DNA from: an uncultured Lachnospiraceae bacterium
GTDB lineage: Bacteria > Bacillota > Clostridia > Lachnospirales > Lachnospiraceae
Direction: 5' to 3'
Length of the DNA stretch: 39,552 nucleotides
Assembly: GCA_902772635.1 (NCBI GenBank)
Contig: CACYBK010000112.1
Location: forward strand, 1 to 39,552
Shown: one piece after another, positions 32,856-39,552 of the stretch
How positions within the stretch are numbered: position 1 is the first letter of the stretch
Layout: every line of letters starts with the position of its first letter
Position numbers and translations under genes: made by a program
Notes under the pieces: model-generated
What the model saw: the letters and a program-made list of their open reading frames with translations, nothing else
Told to the model about the DNA's origin: nothing
Database searches by the model: none

Positions 32856-34442
32856 ATGAAGGATATTGAAGAGATCAAAAGAAGAAGGACCTTTGCTATA
32901 ATATCACACCCTGATGCGGGAAAGACCACACTTACGGAAAAATTCCTGCTCTACGGCGGACAGATCAATACCGCAGGATCGGTAAAGGGAAAGGCCACAG
33001 CCCGACACGCGGTTTCGGACTGGATGGAGATAGAAAAGGAGAGGGGAATATCCGTAACGAGCTCAGTGCTCCAGTTTGAGTACCGGGATTACTGCATCAA
33101 CATACTCGATACCCCCGGACACCAGGACTTTTCGGAGGATACCTACAGGACCCTGATGGCTGCGGATTCCGCCGTGATGGTGATCGATGCTTCAAAGGGC
33201 GTTGAGCCCCAGACCAAGAAGCTCTTTAAGGTAGTATCGATGAGGGGCATCCCGGTATTCACCTTTATAAACAAGATGGACCGTGACGCGAAGGATACCT
33301 TCGAACTCCTTGATGATATAGAAAATAATCTCGGCCTCTCAGTCTGTCCAATTAATCTCCCAATAGGCTCCGGAAAAGAATTTCGGGGGATATACGACAG
33401 GAATACAAAAAATGTCAGGATCTTTTCCGATACTATGAAGGGGACAAAGGAAGGAAAGGAGCAGGATATAGCGCTTGATTCTGACAAGCTTGCCGCCTTT
33501 GTTTCCGAAGATGAAAAGGAAAGCTTAAACAGTGTCCTTGAACTTCTTGATGGGGCCGGGGAGGAATTCGATCTTGAGAAGGTTCGAAACGGAAAGCTTT
33601 CACCGGTCTTCTTCGGGTCTGCCCTTTTGAACTTCGGAGTTGAGACCTTCCTTCATTATTTTCTTCAAATGACGACACCGCCTCTCAAAAGAAATTCGGA
33701 CAAGGGAATGATAGAGCCTGATTCTTCTGATTTTTCCGGCTTCATTTTCAAGATCCAGGCGAACATGAACAAGGCTCACCGCGACAGGATAGCCTTTATG
33801 AGAATAGTTTCCGGGAAATTTGAGTCCGGAATGACGGCCTTTCATGTGCAGGGACAAAAGGAGATAAGGCTCTCCCAGCCCCAGGTCATGATGGCGGAGG
33901 AGCGGCACGTGGTGGATACCGCCTTTGCCGGCGACATTATAGGACTCTTCGATCCCGGTATATATTCGATCGGTGACACCGTGACGACCTCAAAGGAGCA
34001 CTTCGCTTTTGAAGGCATACCGACCTTCGCACCCGAGCATTTTGCAAGGGTTCGGCAGGTCGATACCATGAAGAGAAAGCAGTTCATGAAGGGCATAGAG
34101 CAGATCGCGCAGGAAGGCGCAATCCAGATCTTTCAGGAGTACAATACCGGCATGGAGGAGATCATAGTCGGCGTCGTCGGTGTGCTGCAGTTTGATGTAC
34201 TGAAGTTCAGACTCACCCATGAATACAATGTCGAGATAGGTCTTGAGAACCTGCCTTATGAATACATCCGCTGGGTTGAAAACGAAGGAATAGATATGGA
34301 AAGCATCAGCGGCACGAGCGATATGAAGAAGGTGAAGGATCTGAAGGGTAGACCGCTCCTTCTCTGGGCGAACGAGTGGTCCATAAGGATGACGGAGGAG
34401 CGTAACAAAGGCCTCATCCTATCCGAGTTTGCAAGAAACTGA
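32856..34442 (+). CDS. prfC: Peptide chain release factor 3
   Basis: A 528-residue translational GTPase that recycles RF1/RF2 after peptide release. G1 motif HPDAGKT at 18-24, G3 in DTPGHQDF, and G4 NKMD, with the RF3-specific IEKERGISVTSSVLQF (G2) and DTYRTLMAADSAVMVIDASKGVEPQT. The C-terminal FEGIPTFAPEHFARV and EGAIQIF segments also match RF3 and not EF-G. Length is canonical (about 525-530). AGAAAGAG lies before the ATG. It follows the rpsU terminator and precedes the aminosugar module by 15 bases, so the module may depend on a prfC transcript. Confidence 0.97.
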   Translation: MKDIEEIKRRRTFAIISHPDAGKTTLTEKFLLYGGQINTAGSVKGKATARHAVSDWMEIEKERGISVTSSVLQFEYRDYCINILDTPGHQDFSEDTYRTLMAADSAVMVIDASKGVEPQTKKLFKVVSMRGIPVFTFINKMDRDAKDTFELLDDIENNLGLSVCPINLPIGSGKEFRGIYDRNTKNVRIFSDTMKGTKEGKEQDIALDSDKLAAFVSEDEKESLNSVLELLDGAGEEFDLEKVRNGKLSPVFFGSALLNFGVETFLHYFLQMTTPPLKRNSDKGMIEPDSSDFSGFIFKIQANMNKAHRDRIAFMRIVSGKFESGMTAFHVQGQKEIRLSQPQVMMAEERHVVDTAFAGDIIGLFDPGIYSIGDTVTTSKEHFAFEGIPTFAPEHFARVRQVDTMKRKQFMKGIEQIAQEGAIQIFQEYNTGMEEIIVGVVGVLQFDVLKFRLTHEYNVEIGLENLPYEYIRWVENEGIDMESISGTSDMKKVKDLKGRPLLLWANEWSIRMTEERNKGLILSEFARN

Positions 34443-34457
34443 TCACAGGAAAAAATA

Positions 34458-35582
34458 ATGATAGATTTCAATGTTCCGACATTTACCGGAAGAGAATTTT
34501 CATATATGAAAGAGGCCGTGGATTCAAAGAAGATCTGCGGCGACGGACAGTTTACGAAGAAATGCGAGAAGTGGATAGAGGAGAGGTTCAATGCCAAAAA
34601 GGTCCTCCTCACGACCTCTGCGACCTCCGCCCTTGAGATGGCATGTTATCTTTCAGGTATCAGGGCGGGAGATGAAGTGATACTTCCAAGTTTCACCTTT
34701 TCTTCCACCGCAAACGCGCCCGTGCTCTTTGGCGCGCGTCTCGTCTTTGTCGATATCAGACCCGATACCATGAACATCGATGAAAAAAAGATAGAGGAAG
34801 CGATCAGCGAAAAAACGAAGGCGATCATCGCTGTCCATTATGCCGGAGTCTCCTGTGAAATGGACACTATTATGGATATCGCAAAAAGGCATGGTCTCAA
34901 AGTCATAGAGGATGCGGCCCAGGGCATAATGAGTGAATACAAGGGGAGACCGCTTGGCACAATAGGTGATTTCGGCTGCTTCTCCTTCCATGAAACGAAA
35001 AATTATTCAATGGGAGAGGGCGGCGCTATCCTCATCAATAATGAGTCCGATATTCTTCCCGCAGAGATAATGCGCGAGAAGGGCACGAACCGCGCCCAGT
35101 ATTTCAGAGGCCAGGTGGACAAGTATTCCTGGGTGGACTACGGCTCAAGCTATCTGCCAAGCGATATCAATGCCGCATATCTCTGGGCACAGCTTGAGAT
35201 AGCAGACGAGATCAATGAAGACAGGCTCTCTACCTGGAAAAAGTATGATGAGACACTTCGTCCGCTTGAAAAAGAAGGAAAGCTCCAACTTCCTGTGATT
35301 CCAAAAGATCTGGTCCATAACGCCCATATGTATTATGTGAAGCTCTCTGACCTTTCAGAGAGGACAGCCTTCATCTCACATCTTAAGGAAAACGGCGTCC
35401 AGTCAGCCTTTCATTATGTTCCTCTTCATTCTGCGCCGGCAGGGAAAAAGTTCGGACGTTTTTTTGGCGAGGATATTTTTACAACAAAGGAGAGCGAGAG
35501 ACTGACACGTCTTCCGATGTATTACGGGATAACGGATGAAGATGTTTCAAAGGTGATAAAGACCGTGAAGGAGTTCTTCTGA
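34458..35582 (+). CDS. rffA: dTDP-4-amino-4,6-dideoxygalactose transaminase-type aminotransferase
   Basis: A 374-residue DegT/DnrJ/EryC1 PLP enzyme of the RffA/WecE type. The PLP lysine is Lys181 in SFHETKNYSMGEGG, and the RffA hallmark REKGTNRxxFxRGxVDKYSWVDYGSSYLPSDINAAYLWAQLE is complete. RffA moves an amino group from glutamate to dTDP-4-keto-6-deoxyglucose to give dTDP-4-amino-4,6-dideoxygalactose (Fuc4N). The dTDP-glucose enzymes RfbA/RfbB are not in the window. GGAAAAAA precedes the ATG, 15 bases after prfC; its stop overlaps the next start by one base, so this is the first gene of a tightly coupled operon. Confidence 0.93.
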   Translation: MIDFNVPTFTGREFSYMKEAVDSKKICGDGQFTKKCEKWIEERFNAKKVLLTTSATSALEMACYLSGIRAGDEVILPSFTFSSTANAPVLFGARLVFVDIRPDTMNIDEKKIEEAISEKTKAIIAVHYAGVSCEMDTIMDIAKRHGLKVIEDAAQGIMSEYKGRPLGTIGDFGCFSFHETKNYSMGEGGAILINNESDILPAEIMREKGTNRAQYFRGQVDKYSWVDYGSSYLPSDINAAYLWAQLEIADEINEDRLSTWKKYDETLRPLEKEGKLQLPVIPKDLVHNAHMYYVKLSDLSERTAFISHLKENGVQSAFHYVPLHSAPAGKKFGRFFGEDIFTTKESERLTRLPMYYGITDEDVSKVIKTVKEFF

Positions 35583-36517
35583 TGGATATATCTGTTGTAA
35601 TCCCGGTCTATGGCTGCAGAGCCGCTCTCTTTGAGCTTCACAGGAGGCTTACGGACAGTCTCTCAAAGATCACTTTGGATTATGAGATCATCCTTGTAAA
35701 TGACTGCTGTCCCCAGGGCTCCTGGATCGATATCGAAAAGATATGCGCTGAGGACGAAAAGGTGATCGGTATCAATCTCTCAAGAAATTTCGGACAGATA
35801 AGGGCGATCACTGCAGGACTTGACAAAAGCCGTGGAGACGCTGTAGTCGTGATGGACTGTGACCTGCAGGATAGGCCTGAGAATATCCCTCTCCTTTATG
35901 AAAAGCTTAAAGAAGGCCATGATGTAGTATTTTCAAGGCGAAAGGGCCGGGTGGATTCCGGTACCACAAAATTTTTCTCGAAGCTTTTTTACAAGGTCTA
36001 TGATTACTTTACAGAAGGGACCTATGACAGCTCGATCAACAATTTCTCGATCGCAAAGCGAAAGGTGATAGACGCCTACTGTTCAATGCGGGAGCACAAC
36101 AGAGCTTATACCATGTTCATCAAATGGCTGGGCTTCAACGAAGCTGTGATCGACCTTCCGGCTGAGGAACGATTCAGCGGGAAATCCTCCTACAGCTTCA
36201 GAAAGAAACTCAAGATGGCATCGGAGATCATTACCTCCCAGTCGAACAAGCCTCTCATCTTTTCCGTAGGACTTGGCTTTACGATGTCACTTATCTCGCT
36301 CATCTTCATCATCTGCCTCATCATCAGGAAGTTCGCCTTCAATGATGTCACAACAGGCTGGGCTTCGCTCATCGCCTCAGTCTTTTTGATGGGCGGTCTC
36401 ATCCTTGCGGCTATCGGCGTTGTCGGGATATACATCGGCAATATCTTCAATGAGGCAAAGAACAGGCCGATATATGTGATCTCCGAGATCTTGAACGAAA
36501 AGGAACGCGAAAAATGA
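35582..36517 (+). CDS. Polyprenyl-phosphate glycosyltransferase (GT2, ArnC/GtrB-like)
   Basis: A 311-residue GT2 with SVVIPVY at the start, RNFGQIRAITAGLD, and the DxD-type Asp92-Cys-Asp94-Leu-Gln-Asp97 segment, then two C-terminal membrane spans (about 224-248 and 259-287). This is the ArnC/GtrB/DPM arrangement, which moves a sugar to undecaprenyl phosphate. ArnC does so for 4-deoxy-4-formamido-arabinose, and here the upstream aminotransferase and the ArnE/F-like pair downstream give the same context. The donor is probably a modified dTDP-amino sugar. It overlaps both neighbours by 1 and 4 bases. Confidence 0.9.
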   Translation: MDISVVIPVYGCRAALFELHRRLTDSLSKITLDYEIILVNDCCPQGSWIDIEKICAEDEKVIGINLSRNFGQIRAITAGLDKSRGDAVVVMDCDLQDRPENIPLLYEKLKEGHDVVFSRRKGRVDSGTTKFFSKLFYKVYDYFTEGTYDSSINNFSIAKRKVIDAYCSMREHNRAYTMFIKWLGFNEAVIDLPAEERFSGKSSYSFRKKLKMASEIITSQSNKPLIFSVGLGFTMSLISLIFIICLIIRKFAFNDVTTGWASLIASVFLMGGLILAAIGVVGIYIGNIFNEAKNRPIYVISEILNEKEREK

Positions 36518-37524
36518 TAATAATAATCGGCGCTACAGGCTTCATCGGGATGTATACCGCTGAAGCCTTTTTAAAAAAAGGCTATCAGGTCCTTGCGACA
36601 GGAAGAAATGAAAAGATAGGAGAGGCTCTTTCAAATGAAGGAGCTTCATTTGAGAGGCTTGATATCACAAAAGAAGAAGACTTTGAAAAGCTGCCCAAAG
36701 ATGGTGTTTCCGGTATTATCCTCCTTGCAGGACTCCTCCCGGCAAATACGACTGCGGATCTTCTCTGTGAAGACAATGCCGCGGATTATTTCAAAGTAAA
36801 TGTGATCGGCACCATAAATGTGCTTGAGTGGGCAAGGAAGCACAATGTCAAAAAGGTGATCGGCGCCTGCTCATATGCAGATGTAAGAAATGCCTGGAAA
36901 AAGGACTATGCGATCACCGAGGAGGAGCCGAGGAACTTCAGCTTCACCGGCGACCACAGCGTTTATGTCATAAGCCGTAATGCCGCAAATGACGTGATGG
37001 AATATTACAATCAGCAGCATCAGATGTGCTGCGCATGGTTCCGTTTCCCACCGGTCTACGGGGTGGGGCCGCACGGAACTATAAACGTGAACGGAAAGCC
37101 CTATAAATCAGGCATCCAGACCTTCATTGAAAACGCTATGGAGGGAAAGGATATTGAGATCTGGGGAGACCCGGGGATCAGCCGTGACATCATCTATGTA
37201 AAGGATGTTGCAAGAGCGTACGTGCTTGCGATGGAAAGCGACAAGACATACGGGCTTTACAATATGACAAGCTCTGTGCCGCTGACGCTTCTTGATCAGG
37301 CAAAGACCGTGATAGATGTCTTCGGGAATGACAAAGGTTCAAAGATAGTCTTTCGTCCCGAGAAGAAAAACAATACTCCTTCATTTCTCTTTTCAATGGA
37401 AAAAGCGAAAAGGGATTTTGGCTTTGTGCCGGAATATACTGACTTTAAGAAGATGATGGAGGATTACAAAAAAGAGATGGAAAACCCTGTGAGATACGTC
37501 TTTTCAGACAGAGTAGAAGAATGA
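36514..37524 (+). CDS. NAD-dependent epimerase/dehydratase family protein, catalytic Lys replaced
   Basis: A 336-residue extended SDR. The Rossmann motif is GATGFIG at 6-12. Ser120 is in GACSYADV. At the catalytic site Tyr151 is followed four residues later by Arg155 (HSVYVISRNAAN) instead of the usual Lys, so standard SDR chemistry may be altered or the assignment of this Tyr may be wrong. The domain GDPGISRDIIYVKDVARAYVLA (about 220-245) is typical of sugar-nucleotide SDRs. Possible roles are epimerase, reductase or non-catalytic partner for the amino-sugar donor. It overlaps both neighbours by 4 bases. Function is not resolved. Confidence 0.82.
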   Translation: MIIIIGATGFIGMYTAEAFLKKGYQVLATGRNEKIGEALSNEGASFERLDITKEEDFEKLPKDGVSGIILLAGLLPANTTADLLCEDNAADYFKVNVIGTINVLEWARKHNVKKVIGACSYADVRNAWKKDYAITEEEPRNFSFTGDHSVYVISRNAANDVMEYYNQQHQMCCAWFRFPPVYGVGPHGTINVNGKPYKSGIQTFIENAMEGKDIEIWGDPGISRDIIYVKDVARAYVLAMESDKTYGLYNMTSSVPLTLLDQAKTVIDVFGNDKGSKIVFRPEKKNNTPSFLFSMEKAKRDFGFVPEYTDFKKMMEDYKKEMENPVRYVFSDRVEE

Positions 37525-38678
37525 AGAATATAGCGATAATCGGAGCCTCTTATCTTCAGGTCCCGCTCATCAAAAAAGCGAAAGAGATGGGATTAACTAC
37601 CCATGTCTTTGCATGGGAGGCAGGAGATCCCGGGGAGAGGGAAGCGGATCATTTTTACCCTATCTCTATTACGGAAAAGGAGAAGATACTTGAAAAATGC
37701 CGTGGGATAGGGATATCCGGGATCACTTCAATTGCGTCAGACCTTGCTGCCGTGACGGTAAATTATGTGGCGGATTCTTTGGGGCTTCCCGGAAACAGCA
37801 TGGAGTGCGCGCTCCTTTCAACCAACAAGCACGAGATGAGGAAGGCATTTGAAAGGGGAGGGGATCCTTCCGTAAAAAGCATCCTCGTAAAAAGCGCTGA
37901 TGAGATAAAGGATCATTCGTTTTCATATCCTATCATCGTAAAGCCGCTTGACCGTTCAGGCTCAAGAGGGATCACAAAGCTTTATGATGAAAACGGGCTT
38001 TCAGACGCCATAGAAAATGCAATGGAAGAGGGCTTCATAAAGGCTGCCCTCGTGGAGGAATATGCAAGGGGAAAGGAATACAGCCTCGAGTGTATTTCAA
38101 GTCACGGGGAACATCATTTTCTTGCAATGACAGAGAAGTTTACGACCGGCGCGCCGCATTTCATAGAGACTGCCCATCTTGAGCCTTCGGGAGTGCCGGA
38201 TGAAATGCTATCGAAGGTGAAAGACACGGTATTTCACGCCCTTGACACCTTAAAGATCACTGATTCCGCCTCACATTCAGAAATCAAGATAGATGAAAAG
38301 GGGAATATAAAGATAATCGAGATCGGCGGAAGGATGGGAGGAGATCTAATAGGCTCCGACCTTGTATATCTTTCGAGCGGATACGACTTTTTAAAGGCTG
38401 TGACAGAGGTATCGCTTGGGGAGAAGGTGTCCTCATTCGAGACATCTTTAAAATCCGCTGCCGCAGTAAGATATATTTTCAGCGGAGAGGATCTGGCAGC
38501 TCTTCAAAGGCTTTTGGATGAACATCCAAAATATCTCGTTCGAAAGGATATAAGTGAGATCACGGATGGAAAGATAATGGACTCTTCCGAGCGCTTTGGG
38601 TATTTTCTCATGAAGGGACCTTCCCGTGAGGCACTTCTTCCTTATCTTCCGGCAGAGCTGCCTGAAAGTGAGGCGTGA
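37521..38678 (+). CDS. ATP-grasp carboxylate-amine ligase-like protein
   Basis: A 385-residue ATP-grasp protein. An N-terminal preATP-grasp domain (MKNIAIIGASYLQVPLIKKA) is followed by ATP-binding segments (PIIVKPLDRSGSRGI at about 135-155, VEEYARGKEYSLE) and the metal-binding end IIEIGGRMGGDLIGSDLVYLSSGYDFL at about 265-292, as in amino-acid ligases and carboxylate-amine ligases. Such enzymes form an acyl phosphate from a carboxylate and join it to an amine. In this operon the amine is plausibly the 4-amino group of the sugar made by the RffA-type enzyme, so an amino acid or other acid could be attached to it. That specific substrate is inferred. Overlaps the upstream gene by 4 bases. Confidence 0.85.
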   Translation: MKNIAIIGASYLQVPLIKKAKEMGLTTHVFAWEAGDPGEREADHFYPISITEKEKILEKCRGIGISGITSIASDLAAVTVNYVADSLGLPGNSMECALLSTNKHEMRKAFERGGDPSVKSILVKSADEIKDHSFSYPIIVKPLDRSGSRGITKLYDENGLSDAIENAMEEGFIKAALVEEYARGKEYSLECISSHGEHHFLAMTEKFTTGAPHFIETAHLEPSGVPDEMLSKVKDTVFHALDTLKITDSASHSEIKIDEKGNIKIIEIGGRMGGDLIGSDLVYLSSGYDFLKAVTEVSLGEKVSSFETSLKSAAAVRYIFSGEDLAALQRLLDEHPKYLVRKDISEITDGKIMDSSERFGYFLMKGPSREALLPYLPAELPESEA

Positions 38679-38682
38679 GCGA

Positions 38683-39069
38683 ATGAAGCAGAGAAAGAAG
38701 CTTTTTGTCCTACTTGCCCTTCATATAATGCTGATGTTTTTTTCGATGTCAGGGATAGCATCAAAGCTGGCAGCAGGAGAGAGGTTTTTAAGCGGGAAAT
38801 TTATTTTATACTACGGGATCATAATAGCCCTTCTCGGAGTCTATGCCATAGTCTGGCAGCAGATCATAAAGAGACTTCCGTTAACTACCGCTTACGCAAA
38901 CCGCGCTGTAACAATAGTCTGGGGAATTATCTGGGGGGCGCTTTTTTTTCATGAGAATGTGACACCCTTAAAGGTCGTCGGCGCGATCATAGTGATAGCG
39001 GGAGTTGTGCTTTTTGCGACTGCCGACGAATGTGACGAAAAGGAGGAGACTGATGGACCCGCGTCTTAA
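38683..39069 (+). CDS. SMR/EamA-type small membrane transporter subunit (ArnE/ArnF-like)
   Basis: A 128-residue protein with about four membrane spans and the SMR/DMT pattern: LHIMLMFFSMSGIASKLAA, and TTAYANRAVTIVWGIIWGALFFHENVTPLKVVGAIIVIAGVVLF at the end. ArnE and ArnF are the flippase halves for undecaprenyl-phosphate aminoarabinose, of similar size (about 110-130 residues). The start at 38683 is preferred over a frame extension to 38626 because it lies after the upstream stop and begins at the first span. It overlaps the next small transporter gene by 17 bases. Confidence 0.82.
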   Translation: MKQRKKLFVLLALHIMLMFFSMSGIASKLAAGERFLSGKFILYYGIIIALLGVYAIVWQQIIKRLPLTTAYANRAVTIVWGIIWGALFFHENVTPLKVVGAIIVIAGVVLFATADECDEKEETDGPAS

Positions 39070-39415
39070 GATCTTCCTCTACGCCCTCGTACTTCTGCTT
39101 GGCGTTTTCATAAGCGCTGTCGCGCAGGTCATATTGAAAAAGGCCGCAAAGAAGCATTACGGCTCCTTCATCAAGGAATATGTAAATGTTCCCGTGATAT
39201 CGGCATATCTCATCTTTGTGCTCTCAACCTTCATGTCGATCTTTGCATACAAGGAGGTCCCGCTTTCGCTTGGTCCCGTCCTTGAAGCCACAAGCTACAT
39301 CTACGTGACGATCTTCGGCGTAAGGATCTTCGGCGAAAAGGTCGGGAAAAAGAAGCTGATCGCGCTTTTCCTGATCATTGGGGGAATTGTAGTATATTCA
39401 TTTGGCACAGTATAG
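39053..39415 (+). CDS. Second SMR/EamA-type small membrane transporter subunit (ArnE/ArnF-like)
   Basis: A 120-residue four-span protein with FISAVAQVILKKAAKKHYGS near the start and APL-like PLSLGPVLEATSYIYVTIFGVRIFGEKVGKKKLIALFLIIGGIVVYSF, the helix 3-4 pattern of EmrE/ArnF. ATG at 39053 has AAGGAGGAGACTG before it, a strong ribosome binding site inside the previous gene. Paired, overlapping SMR genes usually code for a heterodimer with opposite topologies. Together with the GT2 upstream, flipping of a lipid-linked amino sugar is the likely role. Confidence 0.85.
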   Translation: MDPRLKIFLYALVLLLGVFISAVAQVILKKAAKKHYGSFIKEYVNVPVISAYLIFVLSTFMSIFAYKEVPLSLGPVLEATSYIYVTIFGVRIFGEKVGKKKLIALFLIIGGIVVYSFGTV

Positions 39416-39428
39416 GATAATTGATTCT

Positions 39429-39464
39429 TGTGGAATGCCTGTTGCATTTCCCTGGCATTCCACA
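39429..39464 (+). terminator. Hairpin after the amino-sugar operon (probable terminator)
   Basis: A perfect 11-bp stem (39429-39439 with 39454-39464) with a 14-base loop follows the last gene by 13 bases. The sequence after it is CTTATTATAG, a weak T-rich tail. It sits between the operon and the insertion-sequence end, so termination here would limit read-through into the element. Confidence 0.55.
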
Positions 39465-39469
39465 CTTAT

Positions 39470-39552
39470 TATAGCGTAAAGTTTTAGTCGGATATTCAGT
39501 AAAGAAAAAGAACACCACATATGGTATGATAGTGTCTCCAAACAACCAGATA
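39470..39552 (+). mobile_element. Partial insertion-sequence end, reading outward (right edge)
   Basis: The reverse complement of 18-100 with one mismatch. The homology begins at 39470, the probable tip of the element, and runs to the edge of the window. It contains TATGAT as a possible -10 (39525-39530 region) and an outward orientation toward a gene beyond the window. It is the second copy of the same element as at the left edge. Confidence 0.65.

Noticed and set aside
1..39552. Composite transposon carrying the whole 39 kb
   Set aside because: The inverted copies at both ends would allow it, but alaS, rpsU and prfC are core genes, so the copies are more likely independent insertions at which assembly stopped.

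Overview
The window looks like a chromosomal segment of an anaerobic Gram-positive bacterium of the Lachnospiraceae type (Bacillota, Clostridia). The evidence is strong GGAG-type ribosome binding sites, sigma-A-like promoters, a membrane-anchored clostripain-family protease, a secreted transglutaminase-like protein with DUF5648-like repeats, a COG2426 small membrane protein, and housekeeping genes (alaS, rpsU, prfC) mixed with surface-glycan genes. This placement is an inference from gene content; there is no rRNA gene. I see no tRNA, rRNA, CRISPR array or prophage.

Layout. Both ends (18-100 and 39470-39552) carry the same 83-bp sequence in inverted orientation with one mismatch. Each copy reads outward and the left copy ends in a strong Shine-Dalgarno at the window edge. 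This is best explained as the upstream end of one multicopy insertion sequence at which the assembly stopped on both sides. Next come a very large charged cytoplasmic protein of unknown function (151-4302), a small antibiotic-biosynthesis-monooxygenase (ABM) protein, a DUF2798-like membrane protein, a C11 protease with Gly/Ser-rich linkers, and a ClC channel/exchanger.

From 9.4 to 21.6 kb lies a glycan module. rfbF and a large membrane protein read leftward. A radical SAM protein, a multi-pass membrane protein, rfbG, rfbH, a thiamine-diphosphate enzyme, an SDR reductase/epimerase, a GtrB-like glycosyltransferase and a GtrA-like flippase read rightward. RfbF, RfbG and RfbH make CDP-4-keto-3,6-dideoxyglucose. 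The TPP enzyme plus SDR suggest a two-carbon branched dideoxysugar of the yersiniose type, loaded on a polyprenyl carrier, flipped, and transferred outside by the large membrane proteins.

From 21.7 to 31.1 kb a co-directional run holds a secreted transglutaminase-like protein, purine nucleoside phosphorylase, an MTA/SAH deaminase-type amidohydrolase, alaS, a small zinc-ribbon protein, a large protein with a cyclic-nucleotide-binding-like N-terminus, and a small membrane protein. It ends at a strong bidirectional terminator. A leftward EAL-like/HDOD protein follows, then rpsU and prfC.

From 34.5 to 39.4 kb is a second, tightly overlapping glycan module: rffA-type aminotransferase, polyprenyl-phosphate glycosyltransferase, SDR protein, ATP-grasp ligase, and two overlapping SMR-type half-transporters resembling ArnE/ArnF. 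Together they suggest that a 4-amino-4,6-dideoxy sugar is made, possibly acylated on its amine by the ATP-grasp enzyme, put on a lipid carrier and flipped. This Arn-like logic in a Gram-positive setting is the most interesting candidate system here.
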